NCBI RefSeq assembly: GCF_010389155.1
Contig: NC_057767.1
Location: forward strand, 7,733,765 to 7,797,764
Origin: Erigeron canadensis
Taxonomy: Eukaryota; Streptophyta; Magnoliopsida; Asterales; Asteraceae
Length of the DNA stretch: 64,000 bases
Reading direction: 5' to 3'
Shown here: one piece after another, positions 38,370 to 50,600 of the stretch
Layout of the letters: each line of letters starts with the position of its first letter
Position numbering within the stretch: position 1 is the first letter of the stretch
Program-made: the position numbers and the translations under genes
The notes under the pieces: model-generated
What the model saw: the letters and a program-made list of their open reading frames with translations, nothing else
The model's database searches: none
Told to the model about the DNA's origin: nothing

Positions 38370-38785
38370 TATTCACAAATTAGTATTAGTGGCCAATTAA
38401 ACTCAAACTTGATTTTACATGTTTTGTAAATTTTACATATCTATCTTTACCATAACATGATGACCATCATCTTCCTTCACATATCTCTTCATATGACATT
38501 ACTTTAATTTCAATTCCATTATAGTGGTTAAAACGCACATATAATGTTTCTTCAGGTGAACGAAAGAATAAGCTTCGACGGCGCTTAATATCGTTTCTTG
38601 TTCGCTCATTTGACCTTGAAGATGTACGATGTGTGCTAACTTTGCTTCAAGATGAGTTTATATGATTTTCAATATACTGGATTATTAATCATGTTTAAGG
38701 AAACCTTATTTGTTAAAAGTAAGGGAATTACTGTGATAGGTTTTGGAAGTTTTTGAACTGTTTACCGTTAACCCGTAAATTCAAA
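38370..38785 (+). pseudogene. FIS1-like unit 3: duplicated intron plus exon 2, donor lost
   Basis: This segment copies 35,097-35,515 (end of intron 1, exon 2 and start of intron 2) with roughly a tenth of bases changed. The exon copy (38,555-38,653) still reads ERKNKLRRRLISFLVRSFDL. Upstream of it the first part of the exon is scrambled, and the splice donor GGTGAG has become GATGAG. No further exons follow, so it is a dead fragment of a segmental duplication. Confidence 0.8.
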
Positions 38786-39329
38786 ACATGCATCTTCGTA
38801 ACAACACAAGTATCTCTATCAAAATTCCCCTATGGTTATTCGCTTAACGATTGATAATTAGGACCAATAACCCAACCCATACAAAAAAAACATGTTCTAA
38901 TTCCATCAATAACTTGTATAAGTGACTTATCACCTACAACAAACTAGTGTAATTTCTCGTCGAATTCTACTCAGTCTGTCCAATAGTTTTTGCTACAATA
39001 ATTCGATCCACGAGAGAGACATGGACAGCGAGGGGGCCTTTGTCATGTGTGGACGGCGTACACAAAGACAGAGGGAGTCGTTTAGAGTAGGGCTAAGTGA
39101 TTTTGTTAAACCTGTTGCTAATTAGTAGTAATTACTAAAGTGATCAAGCTAGTATAACGGACAATAGTGCTACATATAGACAGGCCAGGAACAAGTAATC
39201 AAGACCAATATTGAAATTCAAAATTCAAATGTGACAAAAACATACTAACAAATAGTGATATAAGAAACAAAGTCCGGCGAAAACCATTACCCTCTACTAG
39301 TATTATTACATTAAGATTAGCTAGTACGC
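38786..39329. other. Intergenic, nothing recognised
   Basis: Unique-looking AT-rich sequence after the duplicated FIS1 fragment. The short open frame at 38,922-39,125 has no family features. Confidence 0.4.
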
Positions 39330-39750
39330 TTATGAAGCTGACCCGCCATCGTCTTCCTTCTTGTAAAGAGTAACTAATAAACCTCCATTATCTTGTGCCT
39401 CAGTTTTATACTTGTCATAGCCAGGAGGTAAATTAATCATCCAACTTATGCTTCCATCAGGCAGAGTAACCAATTCTTTTAATTGCAAACCATACACACA
39501 CAAACATACGAACATTAAAAAAGAAAGAACATAAATATACATCTATATATTGTAACTAATTAAATAAAAGTAATACTGATAAAAGCTAGAAAGAAAACTA
39601 CGTACCATTGGTCACAGAATCGGTAATAAATTGACGTGGATCGAAGGTATGACGGGAAAGGACCCATCTCGCTGATTCAACCAACAGCTTTGCAGTGATA
39701 TTCGTTAACATCAAAATACCGTAATCCCGCCTTTCCCTTTCCCTTTTCAT
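39330..39750 (-). CDS. Small two-exon protein of unknown family
   Basis: Exon 1 (39,606-39,750) begins MKRERERRDYGILMLTNI. It joins exon 2 (39,330-39,475) through a GT (39,605-39,604) and AG (39,477-39,476) pair in matching phase, giving 96 residues. Exon 2 reads LVTLPDGSISWMINLPPGYD and ends in an acidic, Gly/Ser-rich tail. No signal peptide or membrane span. I do not recognise the family. It lies next to a truncated MULE and could be a captured fragment or the surviving end of a larger gene; the clean splice phases favour a real or recently real gene. Confidence 0.45.
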
Positions 39751-39980
39751 TATTAATTATTATTATTATAATTAACCTCTGATGATAGAAACTGCATTTT
39801 CTCATTCAACCTATTTTTACTTTATATATTACAGTAATTAGTTTTCTTGGTGAATAATTTTTTCATGACTAACAAGTTTCTTTCGATAGGAGAAAGAGAG
39901 GTTAAATGAAGTGTTTTCTTTAATTAGGTAAGTGTGATAATACATTGTAAATTAATAATACGGTTTTGTTAATGACAACT

Positions 39981-41254
39981 CTAAGGTTGTATGTAAACTC
40001 TCTTATAATCATTTCTCTTAAACCATAACTTATAACCATTCGCAAGAGCATAGAAAATCACAGCCCTTTTCAATTGTTGAGGGCTTTCATATTTTTCACC
40101 AAGAACGGGATGCATCTTATACCACTTAATGTCAGGATTATGAATAGGTAAATTATCACCCACTATATCCTTATCCTCAACGATACAACGTTCATCATCA
40201 GAATCATACTCTTTTTCCACAATTTTCTCTCTATCATAAGCATCACATACTTCAGTCAAAAATCCATCATTAGCAACATTAATTTTTGGCCTATTAGTCC
40301 TAACATCAACTATTTCTTCCTCACCCTTAGACAAATGATCTAATGAAGCAGTTTCATCTTCATTATTTGTATACTCATATGCCGGTATCTCATAATCCTC
40401 ATCAGAATCACTAACATTTTGACCAACACTTTCACTCTCATTCTCATCACTGACATCATCTTCTATCTTATCTAATACATCACTCAAATCAACATCAAAA
40501 TGGTCCACATACATATCAATTACACAATTACTTTCTATACCATACTTAGTGCATTTATCCATATCATCCCTATTTTTGAAAGCCCTAACACCATTATCCA
40601 AACCTTTACCAGGTACAACATAATACAACTTATTGCAAACAGTATTACTAAGTTTCTCAACGATAACCTTAAAATCGTAAAAAGTCATACCAACCAAGTC
40701 AAGTTCACCAAGGTCTTTTTCCTTGCTGTTGAGATATCCTAAGGGGTCACCTGTAAACACTCCATTATGATGCAGTCTTATACGAGTTTTAGGAGGTTCT
40801 TGATTCATTTCATTCATTCTGTAACACAACAAAAAACGAATTTTCATATAAATTAACAAACAAATAGCATATACGTGTATGAGATTGAATAAAAAATATA
40901 ATTTACAAACCTTTTTGGCGGTTAATTTGGATATTCAGAGTTTTGTCGTCTTCATTGATTATGGTGTGCTAGGGTTTTTTTAATTGAAAAGGGTTGGTGG
41001 TAATCTAATGGGGTAAATGAATATCATTTTTTTTATGTAATTTGAATATATCAAAAACTAATAAAAATATATTTTCTTATGTGGCCACTTTATGCCATAT
41101 CATTTTTTTTACCTGCTATAGAAGGTAAAAAGAGAATGAGAGCCAACTTTCACAGGTTTTTCAAAGCTTGCATCTCAATGTAAAAAAAAAAAAAAGGTGG
41201 GTGACCAAAGTGGTAAAAAAATGAAAGGTTAGAACTAATACAGTGATTTTTCCC
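39981..41254 (-). mobile_element. Truncated MULE: 5' terminus and N-terminal transposase
   Basis: On the minus strand the element starts near 41,254 with GGGAAAAATCACTGTATTAG, a plausible MULE terminus. A 5'-leader intron runs from about 40,913 to 40,826, then an open frame starts at ATG 40,817. It encodes a PB1-like N-terminal domain (RIRLHHNGVFTGDPLGYL), a long acidic linker (NESESVGQNVSDSDEDY) and the start of the MuDR DNA-binding domain (MHPVLGEKYESPQQLKRAVI, ALANGYKLWFKRND). The frame leaves the family sequence at about 39,995 and stops at 39,981. The transposase core, SWIM finger and other terminus are absent. It is a different MULE family from the 25-31 kb element. Confidence 0.75.
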
Positions 41255-43740
41255 TTGTTTGAAAATTCAGATGATGGTTTTTAATATATAATGTACAAGT
41301 TTTTAAGCATGTAATAAGTTGTTAGTGACAACCTTTAAGGCTGTCATTTTCAAAACATTGATTTAATAAAAACGTGATACGATAAAAATCCTATACAAAA
41401 ATCCTATAACCAAATTTTATTCGTTATTTGGTAAAAATCCTGTACACAAAATATTTTAATAAAAATGTATTACACTTAAAAAAAGTTTATTGTAAAAAAA
41501 CTAAAATTAATTTTAAAGATAAAAAATGATGTAAAATATAAAAATATTAGTTTTCGTAATTATACTTTTAAAAATGTTATTTATTAATGTCTACAAACTT
41601 AAATAAGGAAATAATAATATTTTAAATTTATTATAATAAAATTAAATCTAAAAAAGATATATGACATCATCATTTAATCTAATAGCTCTAACTAAAAGTT
41701 GAAGTTCATCTAAGGATCTATATTTCTCCATTTATGAATTAAGGTTTCTCTTTTATATATATTTAAAGATAATATGTATTTTATGTTGTTTAATAACTCC
41801 TCAGCCACTTACAAAATTAAAAAGACCGACGTTTATGTTGAAGACACATATTCCCATAACCGACAATCACGTACCTAACTTATACTATGTCTTCTTAACA
41901 TCGATCTTTGATAATTTGACTAAACTCAAAACTTTCTTAGGGGTTCATTTTCTTTTCTTGAGCCATGGCCCAACTTTTTTTACATTCTCGTAAATGATTT
42001 AAATAAGTATAACAGACGACTTTTAATTTTGACCTCTCATAAAACATTTCTAGCCCTGTCTCCGTCGGGTGTATGAGGCAGGGGCGATGGGTGACGGACT
42101 GACGGGTGACACAACCACATCGGGGTAGGCATTAGGGCAGAGGTGGGGGAGAGGGGTGACGGGGGCATGGGCATAGGCCATAGGGTGAGAATTAATAAAA
42201 TTTGATATTTTTAAAATTTGTATCATAACATTGAAAAGTGAAAACTAATATAAAAATATTTTTAAATTTTCATTGAAAAGGGAAAAGTGCTTTTTGATTT
42301 CTTCCAAAAATAAAAGAACAAGGCAAACATAAAAGAAGTATTCATACTTTTACAAATCAGCCTATGCATGTAAAGTTTTTGAACTTTTCTAGTTATTTCG
42401 ATTTTATTTTGGGGGGTCTTTTATTCAAAACCTCTTGAGGCACCTTCTGCAATGCATATAATGTGCCATCGGTTAATTGGATTTAATTTTTTCCCCGCCT
42501 TAGAACTCTACATATATCACTTCTTTGTAGTTGCAACTTGTTCTTTTGACGAACTTACCAAAGAGTTCAATTAAATCAACTACAGTTTTATATATGGGGA
42601 AATGGATATGGGATATTATATATTCAACTTTAGTACAAAACCTTCACATCTTAATTTTAATACATAAAAAAAATGTGAGACTCAATATTTGTTTAAAAAA
42701 AATTAAAAAGTTAACATATTAGAGATATTTCAACCAAATTGAGTATATAACAACCCATACTCACTTTTTCCTTTATATAGTTTCAAATAAACCAAATTCG
42801 TACATATTAAATGCTTAATTTCTTAGAGCATGTTCGATTCGCATATAGTTTTTGTACGAAATGAAATCTATTATACGAATGGGAATTTAAAAAATTATAA
42901 TTGATAAAATGTTTCAGTTTTGAAGTTTCAAGTGACGCACAAAACGAAATTTCTTTCCCTGCTCCCAAGAAATTGAGATTTTATGAAATGAAGGAATTTT
43001 ACATTTTGACGGAATGAGATATTTTCATTTTTAAACAACCAAATACAATAAAAGATTAATTTCAATTTCATCATAGTCTATCAAAATCTGTAAATAAATG
43101 CGCTTTAGTATATGAGAATGATTATGTATACATTTTTATTCTAGGTATACTATTAATAATTATTATTATGTTATATATAATAATATATAACAAATAGTCT
43201 CTTCCAGATTGTGCATCAAGTGGTGATTAATTAGAGATTTGAAGTATGTATGTTTACCAGATCAATATGGTAAGTAAGTAAGTAATATCTAATGTCATTT
43301 TTGATGAATTTTAACGTTTCAATACTATTTTCAACGGTGTATAAAGGAAAACGATACGTAAATTAATAATTTCATGAATATTAACGGGTGTTGGTGCTAT
43401 TAAAAAAATGAGATATTATGGTCATTAGATAATTTAGGGGTATATGATATATTTTAAATTCTAAAAGGTTAGGGTTTTAAAGTTGTTTTTAAATATAATA
43501 TGAAAGTTGAAAACATATTGATTATTTGATTAAATCAAGGGCCGATATATGTCAAAGATTCAAAACATATTCATCCCTCATTTACCGTCGAAGTTATAAG
43601 GAATATTAATTTTAATTTAAAAAAATCTCAATACTATTTTAAACATAATATGCTTAAGTTGATATATGTATTGTTTTAATGAGAAGAGAAATGATATTCT
43701 CTCCAAATTATACGTAACAAAATTAATTTACATTAAAATT
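41255..43740. other. Intergenic, AT-rich, one GC-rich patch
   Basis: No gene. A locally G-rich, self-similar block (gggtgacgg, ggcatgggcatagg) occupies about 42,055-42,185. A degenerate fragment of the 9.3-kb SINE family may lie near 43,310-43,365 ('acggtgtataaaggaaaa'). Confidence 0.4.
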
Positions 43741-43945
43741 ACTCCTTCCGTACCATTTTAGTTGTCATGTTGACTAACTTTAACCGTAAATAACTTTGTT
43801 TGTGTCATGTAACACTTGATATACAATATATGAATAAATTGAGTTTTTAATGTACTTTTCGTTCATATAAATTTCTATCAATTAATATATAATACAAAGT
43901 TATTTATAATCAAAGTTACTCAACATGAAAACTAAGATTGGAAAA
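43741..43945. mobile_element. Stowaway-like MITE
   Basis: It starts ACTCCTTCCGTACC and has long inverted halves: 'catgttgactaactttaaccgtaaataactttg' at the left against the reverse complement of 'caaagttatttataatcaaagttactcaacatg' at the right. The CTCC-TCCGT start is typical of Tc1/mariner Stowaway MITEs. The right terminus runs into a long A-run, so the TA duplication cannot be confirmed. Confidence 0.55.
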
Positions 43946-44201
43946 AAAAAAAAAAAAAACTTTCATTTAAAAAAAGAACCAAAAACCAAAACATCATATC
44001 AATCAAAAAGTAACTAAGAACAGAACATATGCAAAAGAACCCAAAGACAAAACCTAGCCACATAACACAAAACACAACAACACACACTGGTGTGTTTTTG
44101 TTTTGATGTTGTAGAATCTTCTCATTCTATATTTTTTTAAAAATAATAAACACTAACTTATTATAGTTATTATTTTGATTTGATGAGAAAAATATAATGC
44201 C

Positions 44202-46881
44202 ATGGAGGATACAAATAGTAAAGACATAGATATGATGGATTCTGATGCTCCGGTGACATCTTCGCCGGCGTTTGCTCCGACTACGCCGGAAATATCATCT
44301 GTTTCCGGTCAAATTGAAGTTGCTAGAGGATTATTAACAGTTGCTCGCCAACTTATTGATCAAGGCAAGCCTTCTGAAGCCCTTCAAGCGGTAATTTCGT
44401 TTATTAATTTAATTAATTATTCTTATTATTAAGATGTTTTGCTTACTTTATGTTTGTTTTATATCATTTAATAAATAATTTGAAAAAGAATAATCTCTAC
44501 GTGTTGACTATTTGACCTGATTTGGAAGAAATTTTGGTGTTGATGGATTTTAAGTGTATTAAGGGTATCAGTATCACACTATTTATGTCTATATTAGTTA
44601 GAAGCTAGTCTTAGCATATGTCAAACTTTAATCGAGTTTATTGTGTGTATCCAACGTTAAGGGTTCTATCCTCAAGCCTTGCAAGGCTGGAGGTTCTTTT
44701 CTATCGTAGATAGAACTTAGAAACAGCTTCTCTACACCATTGTGTAGGGGTAAGGCTGTCTACATCTCAACCTACCCATACACCGTTGAGGTATCAGGAC
44801 CCAAAACCCATGGAGGACGGCACTGGGTGTTTACTTACTTACTATATTTTCTAACACTTAGCCCTATTATTAATACTTACTGTGATATAGAGATACCAAT
44901 TGGTGCTCTACAACCTTCCTCTATCTTTAAAGGTAGAGATAGAGAACCAAAAACCATCTCCAATGAGTCCTCAATATTTAGAGAAATTTATAGAGTTTGT
45001 CAACTTTCCTCTGTATGTAGAGGATCACCATCCTCTGAAACTAATTTTCATTATAATTATAATATGTTTGTTCATTCCAAATTGGTAAAATACTCCGTAA
45101 TAAGGTATTAAGTGAATATAGACTTATAGAGTTAGGTTTTTAGAGTAATGGTTGGAGATGCAATTTTTTTAGAGGATGAATGTGCTATAAAGACTCGTTT
45201 TCTCTATATTTAGAGATAGAGATAGAGGTATTGGTATCGTTTCATCACTTAAATTGTTACTAGAGATTATCCGTTCGAATATGGTGGAATGAACCCACTT
45301 GATCCTACATCACTCCTAAAGTACCATTTTAACAAACCATTATCAAAGCTTTAAACTCGCAAGAAGTTGAAATCTAACAAACATACTCCTAAATGCAAGT
45401 TAAACTAAGACTTCGCTAAACCCAAGTGCTACTTAAAGCTTGTTAATGAAAAAGTAAGTTTATAGATGGCATCAAGGTTACTTGATTTGCTTGAAAGGGT
45501 CCATCTCACGCTTAATGCCTTGTCAAGATCGGAACAGGGGAGTCCATTCACTTCCACATAGGGCAACACCTCAAACTTAAGATGCCAACCTTCAGAAACT
45601 TGAATTAACCGTAAATTGTACCCATATGGTAGCCTATGAGGACCAATATGAAAGGCTCATAAAGAAGAGAAATTGTTGACGCTAGGTGACGAGACCTAGG
45701 TAAACCATGATGATGAACATGTTTGAGGTGGTAAGTAAACTGGGTTGAAGAGATTAGGGGTTACTGAGAATGGTTATGGCAATCACTTACTACGATTGTA
45801 GCGATTCCTGAAAGCTCAAGATGACCATAGATTGAAGGAGAGTGTAAATGTTGGTGATTTACTTATTAGATTATTAGATTAGACTACAAAGGTCTTATTT
45901 ACTTATCACATATACGGGAACATATAAAGGGTCCAAGAAAAGTAAAATTAGTAACTAATTGTGACAGCGTGGAAAGTGCAATTTTGGTGTTCCCTAAATG
46001 TGAATATTTTGATTTATGCTGCCTTTGTGAGCAAGAATATTTTACATCTCACACTGTCAAAGTTGGTATTTTTTTGTCACCTTTATCAACAATGTTCCCT
46101 TATTTTTTGCCCAAAAAGGGGAATGCTTACCGGACTTGATATGAAAACTATGTTTTAAGTAATTTATGTCTATAAAGTAGCAACGCTTGTCTCTTTTGTA
46201 TTTCAAGTTTGTCAAAGAGAAAAAAATAATCCTGTATTAGTAATCTGGTTGCAACCTTCATCACCATCTTCAGCTTCCTTGCCTTCACACATTGCGGTCT
46301 GTAAAGTACATTAATGTTTATGATGATCATATGGGCACCTTTCTTTCTACAATTTGATATGATTTTGGGCTTTAGAATGGTCTTTCTATTGTGGTACTTT
46401 TTTACTGAAGTCCTTTTCTGATCTTTCTTTTTGGTTTTTGAGAGACCTATTGCCTATAGGTACATTATGTTTAACATTCAACTATAACTAAACAACATCA
46501 CTTTTTTGTTTACAGGTATTGACAGCAATGAGAGCTAAAGGGGGAGAAGTAGCTGCTTCTCAAGCACTAAACCGGGCGAAAGAACTCTATAGAAATAAAA
46601 TACATGAAACCGCTGCGGCTGATGAACTCACATCGTTGTTGGCAGAATGTGCAATTAACGAGGCATTTCCCACAATGGCCAGACCACCGTCTACACCTAA
46701 TAGCATACCCGACACCCCATCACTTGAACCAGATACTACTATACTTGCAGAAACTGGAAGAAAGCAAATTGTGGTGGATGCATTCTCTGACGGTAGTAGC
46801 TTTGTTTGTCAACAATGTGGTGGCCTTGTTAGTAACGACCGCAGAGACGAGCACTATACCTTCTGGTGTGGGCGTAGCTGA
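44202..46881 (+). CDS. Small plant protein with C-terminal C2HC zinc finger
   Basis: Two exons, 44,202-44,390 and 46,516-46,881, joined in phase after 'PSEALQA', give 184 residues. The N-terminus is acidic and Ser/Thr/Pro-rich. A helical repeat-like part ([20 protein letters not shown] on to [19 protein letters not shown]) resembles a single TPR. Then come a Pro/Thr-rich linker and a C-terminal CQQCGGLV...DEHYTFWC finger (C-X2-C-X11-H-X4-C). I know uncharacterised plant proteins of this layout but no assigned function. An upstream ATG at 44,197 overlaps out of frame; the ATG at 44,202 has the stronger context (CCATGG). The 2.1-kb intron holds a SINE. The gene is convergent with the kinesin gene, 786 bases apart. 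Confidence 0.85.
44640..44850 (+). mobile_element. SINE in the intron, same family as at 9.3 kb
   Basis: It contains, in order, 'ggttctatcctcaag' (degenerate B-box), 'gcaaggctggaggtt', 'cagcttctctac', 'ggggtaaggctgtctacatc', 'catacaccgttgag' and 'catggaggacggcactggg', ending in TTACTTACTTAC. The same phrases occur on the minus strand at 9,271-9,487. Ends are approximate because no clear target duplication was found. Confidence 0.7.
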
Positions 46882-47667
46882 TATTTTACACGCTTCTTGT
46901 GTAAATGGTGATTTCATCTCCGCTGAGATTTGTCATGATTTCAATGTATAATGTTTTTAGCCCCTCTGAAATAGTGTAATAAAACATCTCTAAACCCAGA
47001 GTTCAAGGTAAAATAATAAACCAAAGTTGAAAAGGCCATAGAGTGAGGAGTAGCCCTTGGGTTTCTTTTCCTGCAAGTTGACCACAACTCCATAAGTGGG
47101 TTGCCGTGGCCCTGATCTTTCATATTATGTAGAGTGGCAAGGTCGGTGGGTCAGAGTGGTTGTGTAATGGGTTAAAAGGGTTTGTGTTTAGATCCGCTGC
47201 CTTATAGTGCTTGTCAAAACGGGTGGGTCAGTCTAGGCTGCCTGTCAACACTTCTTTTTGTGTCGACTGTCTAACTTCTATAAATATTAACTGACTGACT
47301 GTGTTAGTTGCAGTTACACAAGCAATAATCTTTAGAATAACGGTATAAATCTTCCAATAAACCTGTTACCTTTTTAGCAGTTTTTTTCCCCACTTGACCC
47401 GTTAAAGATAAAACGAAAACAAAGTGTCATGCTTATAAGTGATGGGGTCATATTCGTATAAGATTGTTGATCGTTCTTTTCTGTTGTATAAAAGCCTAGA
47501 CAGAAGAAAATATTAAACTCTATGATAAAATTGCATGCTTGTATGTTTTGTTTTCGTTAACGAATGGATCTACAACACTTGTACAACTAACCTAAAGAAA
47601 ACCAGAAAACATATCTACATGCTCTATTGATTTCACTGGAGAATATACAGCACCAAATGTGATGAAT
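46882..47667. other. Shared 3' region of two convergent genes
   Basis: No coding sequence. It should hold the 3' ends and poly(A) signals of the zinc-finger gene and the kinesin gene, whose transcripts may overlap. AATAAA lies at 47,013-47,018. Confidence 0.5.
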
Positions 47668-50600
47668 TTAGTGTCTGCGATACATCGCTTCTGGCAAAGC
47701 CTGTGGACGAGGCTTTGATCTCATCATGGTTTCATCGCTATGCTTTATAAGCTCCGAAAGTCTCCATGGTTTTTGCCACTTCCATTTAAATTGCAGTAGC
47801 CATTGATGATGACTCCTCTTCCACCTCCATAGTTTCCCGGGAGAACTTCCAGTCTGGGGCTGCTTCTTTAGAGACAGCTGCCCAACTGGGACCATCTGCA
47901 CTTCCAAAATTCTTAATTCAGTATAGTGCTCTTTATTGATATCAAAGAAACATGCGTGGCAACATGCGTCACTTATACGGTCAGTATGGGCAAGTATTTT
48001 GTTATGGGTCAAAGTGGGACTGGTTATTCGAAAATAGGTGCTTCTTTATCGGCAATTTACGAGTCAGCTATGATTACATTAATCATATCCTTTTTATATA
48101 TTTGATATTTTTACTAAAATTATTTAAAAGCTTTTCTACTTAAAAAGAAAAATACTTAATCCAAGTTTTCGCCCGTTTGACCTGTTAGTGATAGTACCTA
48201 GCCTAAATCAACTCATTCATAAGTAAATGGGTCCATTGGGCCTACAAAGTAAAAAGCATATGACACAAACCTTTCGTTTCTGATCTAGGAAGGCTACTGC
48301 TTCTCGAACTGAACCATTTGCTATACCTTCTGTGTACTTTAGCTGTTTGGGTGCTGGAACCGAGTTTGGAGACAATGGACCACTCATGTCATCAGCCAGG
48401 TGTTTCAGTGAATTATGAGAGTTTGCCTGTTTTGTTTGAAAGGTTAGTAGTAGTAGTATAAAATCCAAGCGAGAATTGCCTTTCAAATGTAGCATAATAA
48501 GATGGTGTCTCAATTCGGGTTATGAAACACATTAGCCAAAACAAGTCGCAAAATCTGCTTTGAAAATATTCAAAAACCGTCGAAAAGGTTATGAAGCAGG
48601 CAAGCCTTTTTTTCCTCTTTCTTTTTCTTTTTATCTTTCACAAACGACGCATGAAAAAAAGATTTATCATAGGTTTCCAAATTAAAATAAATTGTCATCT
48701 TACGGAAGGTGTTGAAGCCAATGCAATCGCAACAGTTTGCTCTTTTACTTTTAGCTCCTTCTCAATATCCTTTCTTCTCAACTCACTTTGTCTTAGTAAT
48801 CCCACGAGCTCTTTTAGTTGTTCTTCCATTTCCTTCATTTCAAGATCCTTTTCCCATGATTGACACCTATTTCACATAATAACAATCAATAAATGCTTTA
48901 AGTCAAGTAATAAACGCTAAAACACCCCCTCCTTTATAGTTCATTTATCCATTGAGTTATTTCTAAGCCAAAACATAATGATGAAATCAAGGTTTGTTTA
49001 CCTTGCATCTGCAAGAGAATTAAACATATATTGAAGAGAGTTCTTTGCATCTGCCATTGAGCGTAACTGATTCCAACGTCCCCGGCTAGCAAAGGCACGG
49101 TCTCGTTCTTCTGCCTCGGATAATTGAGAAGCCATAGATATAAGTGAATTTGATGAAATGCTTAACATGCTCTCCAACGATGATATTCTTGCGATTCTTG
49201 CATTTGGTGACAAAGAACACGTCCTTTAACAAAAAATTCAAAATATCTAAAATTAAGTTCAATTCTGAATGGGGCAGGCAGTTTGGGTAAAGGTACAGGT
49301 TGGTCCGACTTTCCAACACTATCCATTTCTTAAACTATCCATATTATTTATTGCAAAAGCTATATTATTAAATAGTACTCCCTAGAAATCTCTTTTGATA
49401 AAACGATTTAGGACATTGTAAGCATGTGAACACACTATTAAGTGATCATTGACTATTTAAATCCGTCCCTTTACCCATAAAGTACAAGTGGAATTGACCT
49501 GTTCATCGTCTGCAAAGCTATAATACAGATATTATCCAAAAAGAGGGGATGAAAGTGTAAGGAATTACGATTATACCCAGAGAAACCATTCTTTCCTCTT
49601 GGAGGGCTAACCCCTTTTGAAGCAAATTCATCAATTTGTTTGAGAACCGCTAGCTCTTCCGCAAGTGCAGCCCTTCTGGAGAAAAACCAATCCATTTTCA
49701 CTAAGATCCATTGTGAAACATGTTTTTTAAAATTTATACTTTCAAAATTTTGTAGTTTGACGTACACTTGGCTTTGTTTCTCATATTCGTGTCGAACTTC
49801 ATGCACATTCACCATCACTTCAAGCTCATGATCAAGCCAACGCTGCAATGCCTTCTCATTGCTCTGAAGGAAGCTTAAGTTCAAAACAGTTTGTTGAAAG
49901 CCCTGATAGATCACAAATTCATATTACCCATAGATAGTTACCTGTCCATTTGCTCCATTTCCGTTGCTAGTGACTGCAAGATATTGGTGGCAATAAAAAC
50001 ATCAAAGGGAAGTATACAAGGGAATTCATCCATAACATCATCTGGATTCATTCGTTCTGCATGGGACTTTCAAGACCCCAAAACATTGATTTTGGAAATA
50101 CAATCCCTAAAATAGAAATGAATTTTGTTTTCACAGGATGATTTGTAAAAAAATATATTTGTACAAAGAATATACCTGAGTTGTCACGGGTAGATTTGCG
50201 GGCTTCTAGCAATTCTTTTAGCCTCTTGGTTGCCATTGCAGCCTCTTCTGTTTTTCTTTGGAGAACCTGAAAGGATAAATATTCCATGAATAAGATGTTC
50301 ATGCCAACTCTCTTGGAATAAGAAAAGAAAAGTTTGAGCATTTATGAAGATGAATAGCAACAAAGTGAATACAACTACTTAAAAAATCTCACCATTTTCT
50401 GACGTTGATTAAGAGCCTGCAGTTTGAGTCTTTCGTATTCATTCCGCCTCCCTTCCTTCTTTAGCTGCATTTAACAAAATTTAACATATATATTCATACT
50501 TCACGACTGATTTATGACGGTGGCATATGTCCTTCCAAAACAGGAAAACCAAAACTGGTGATTTCATCCAATTTGCTTACAAATGGGTTAATTTGGGTTT

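Noticed and set aside
47140..47340. Non-coding RNA between the convergent genes
   Set aside because: No structure or motif beyond ordinary 3' flanking sequence.
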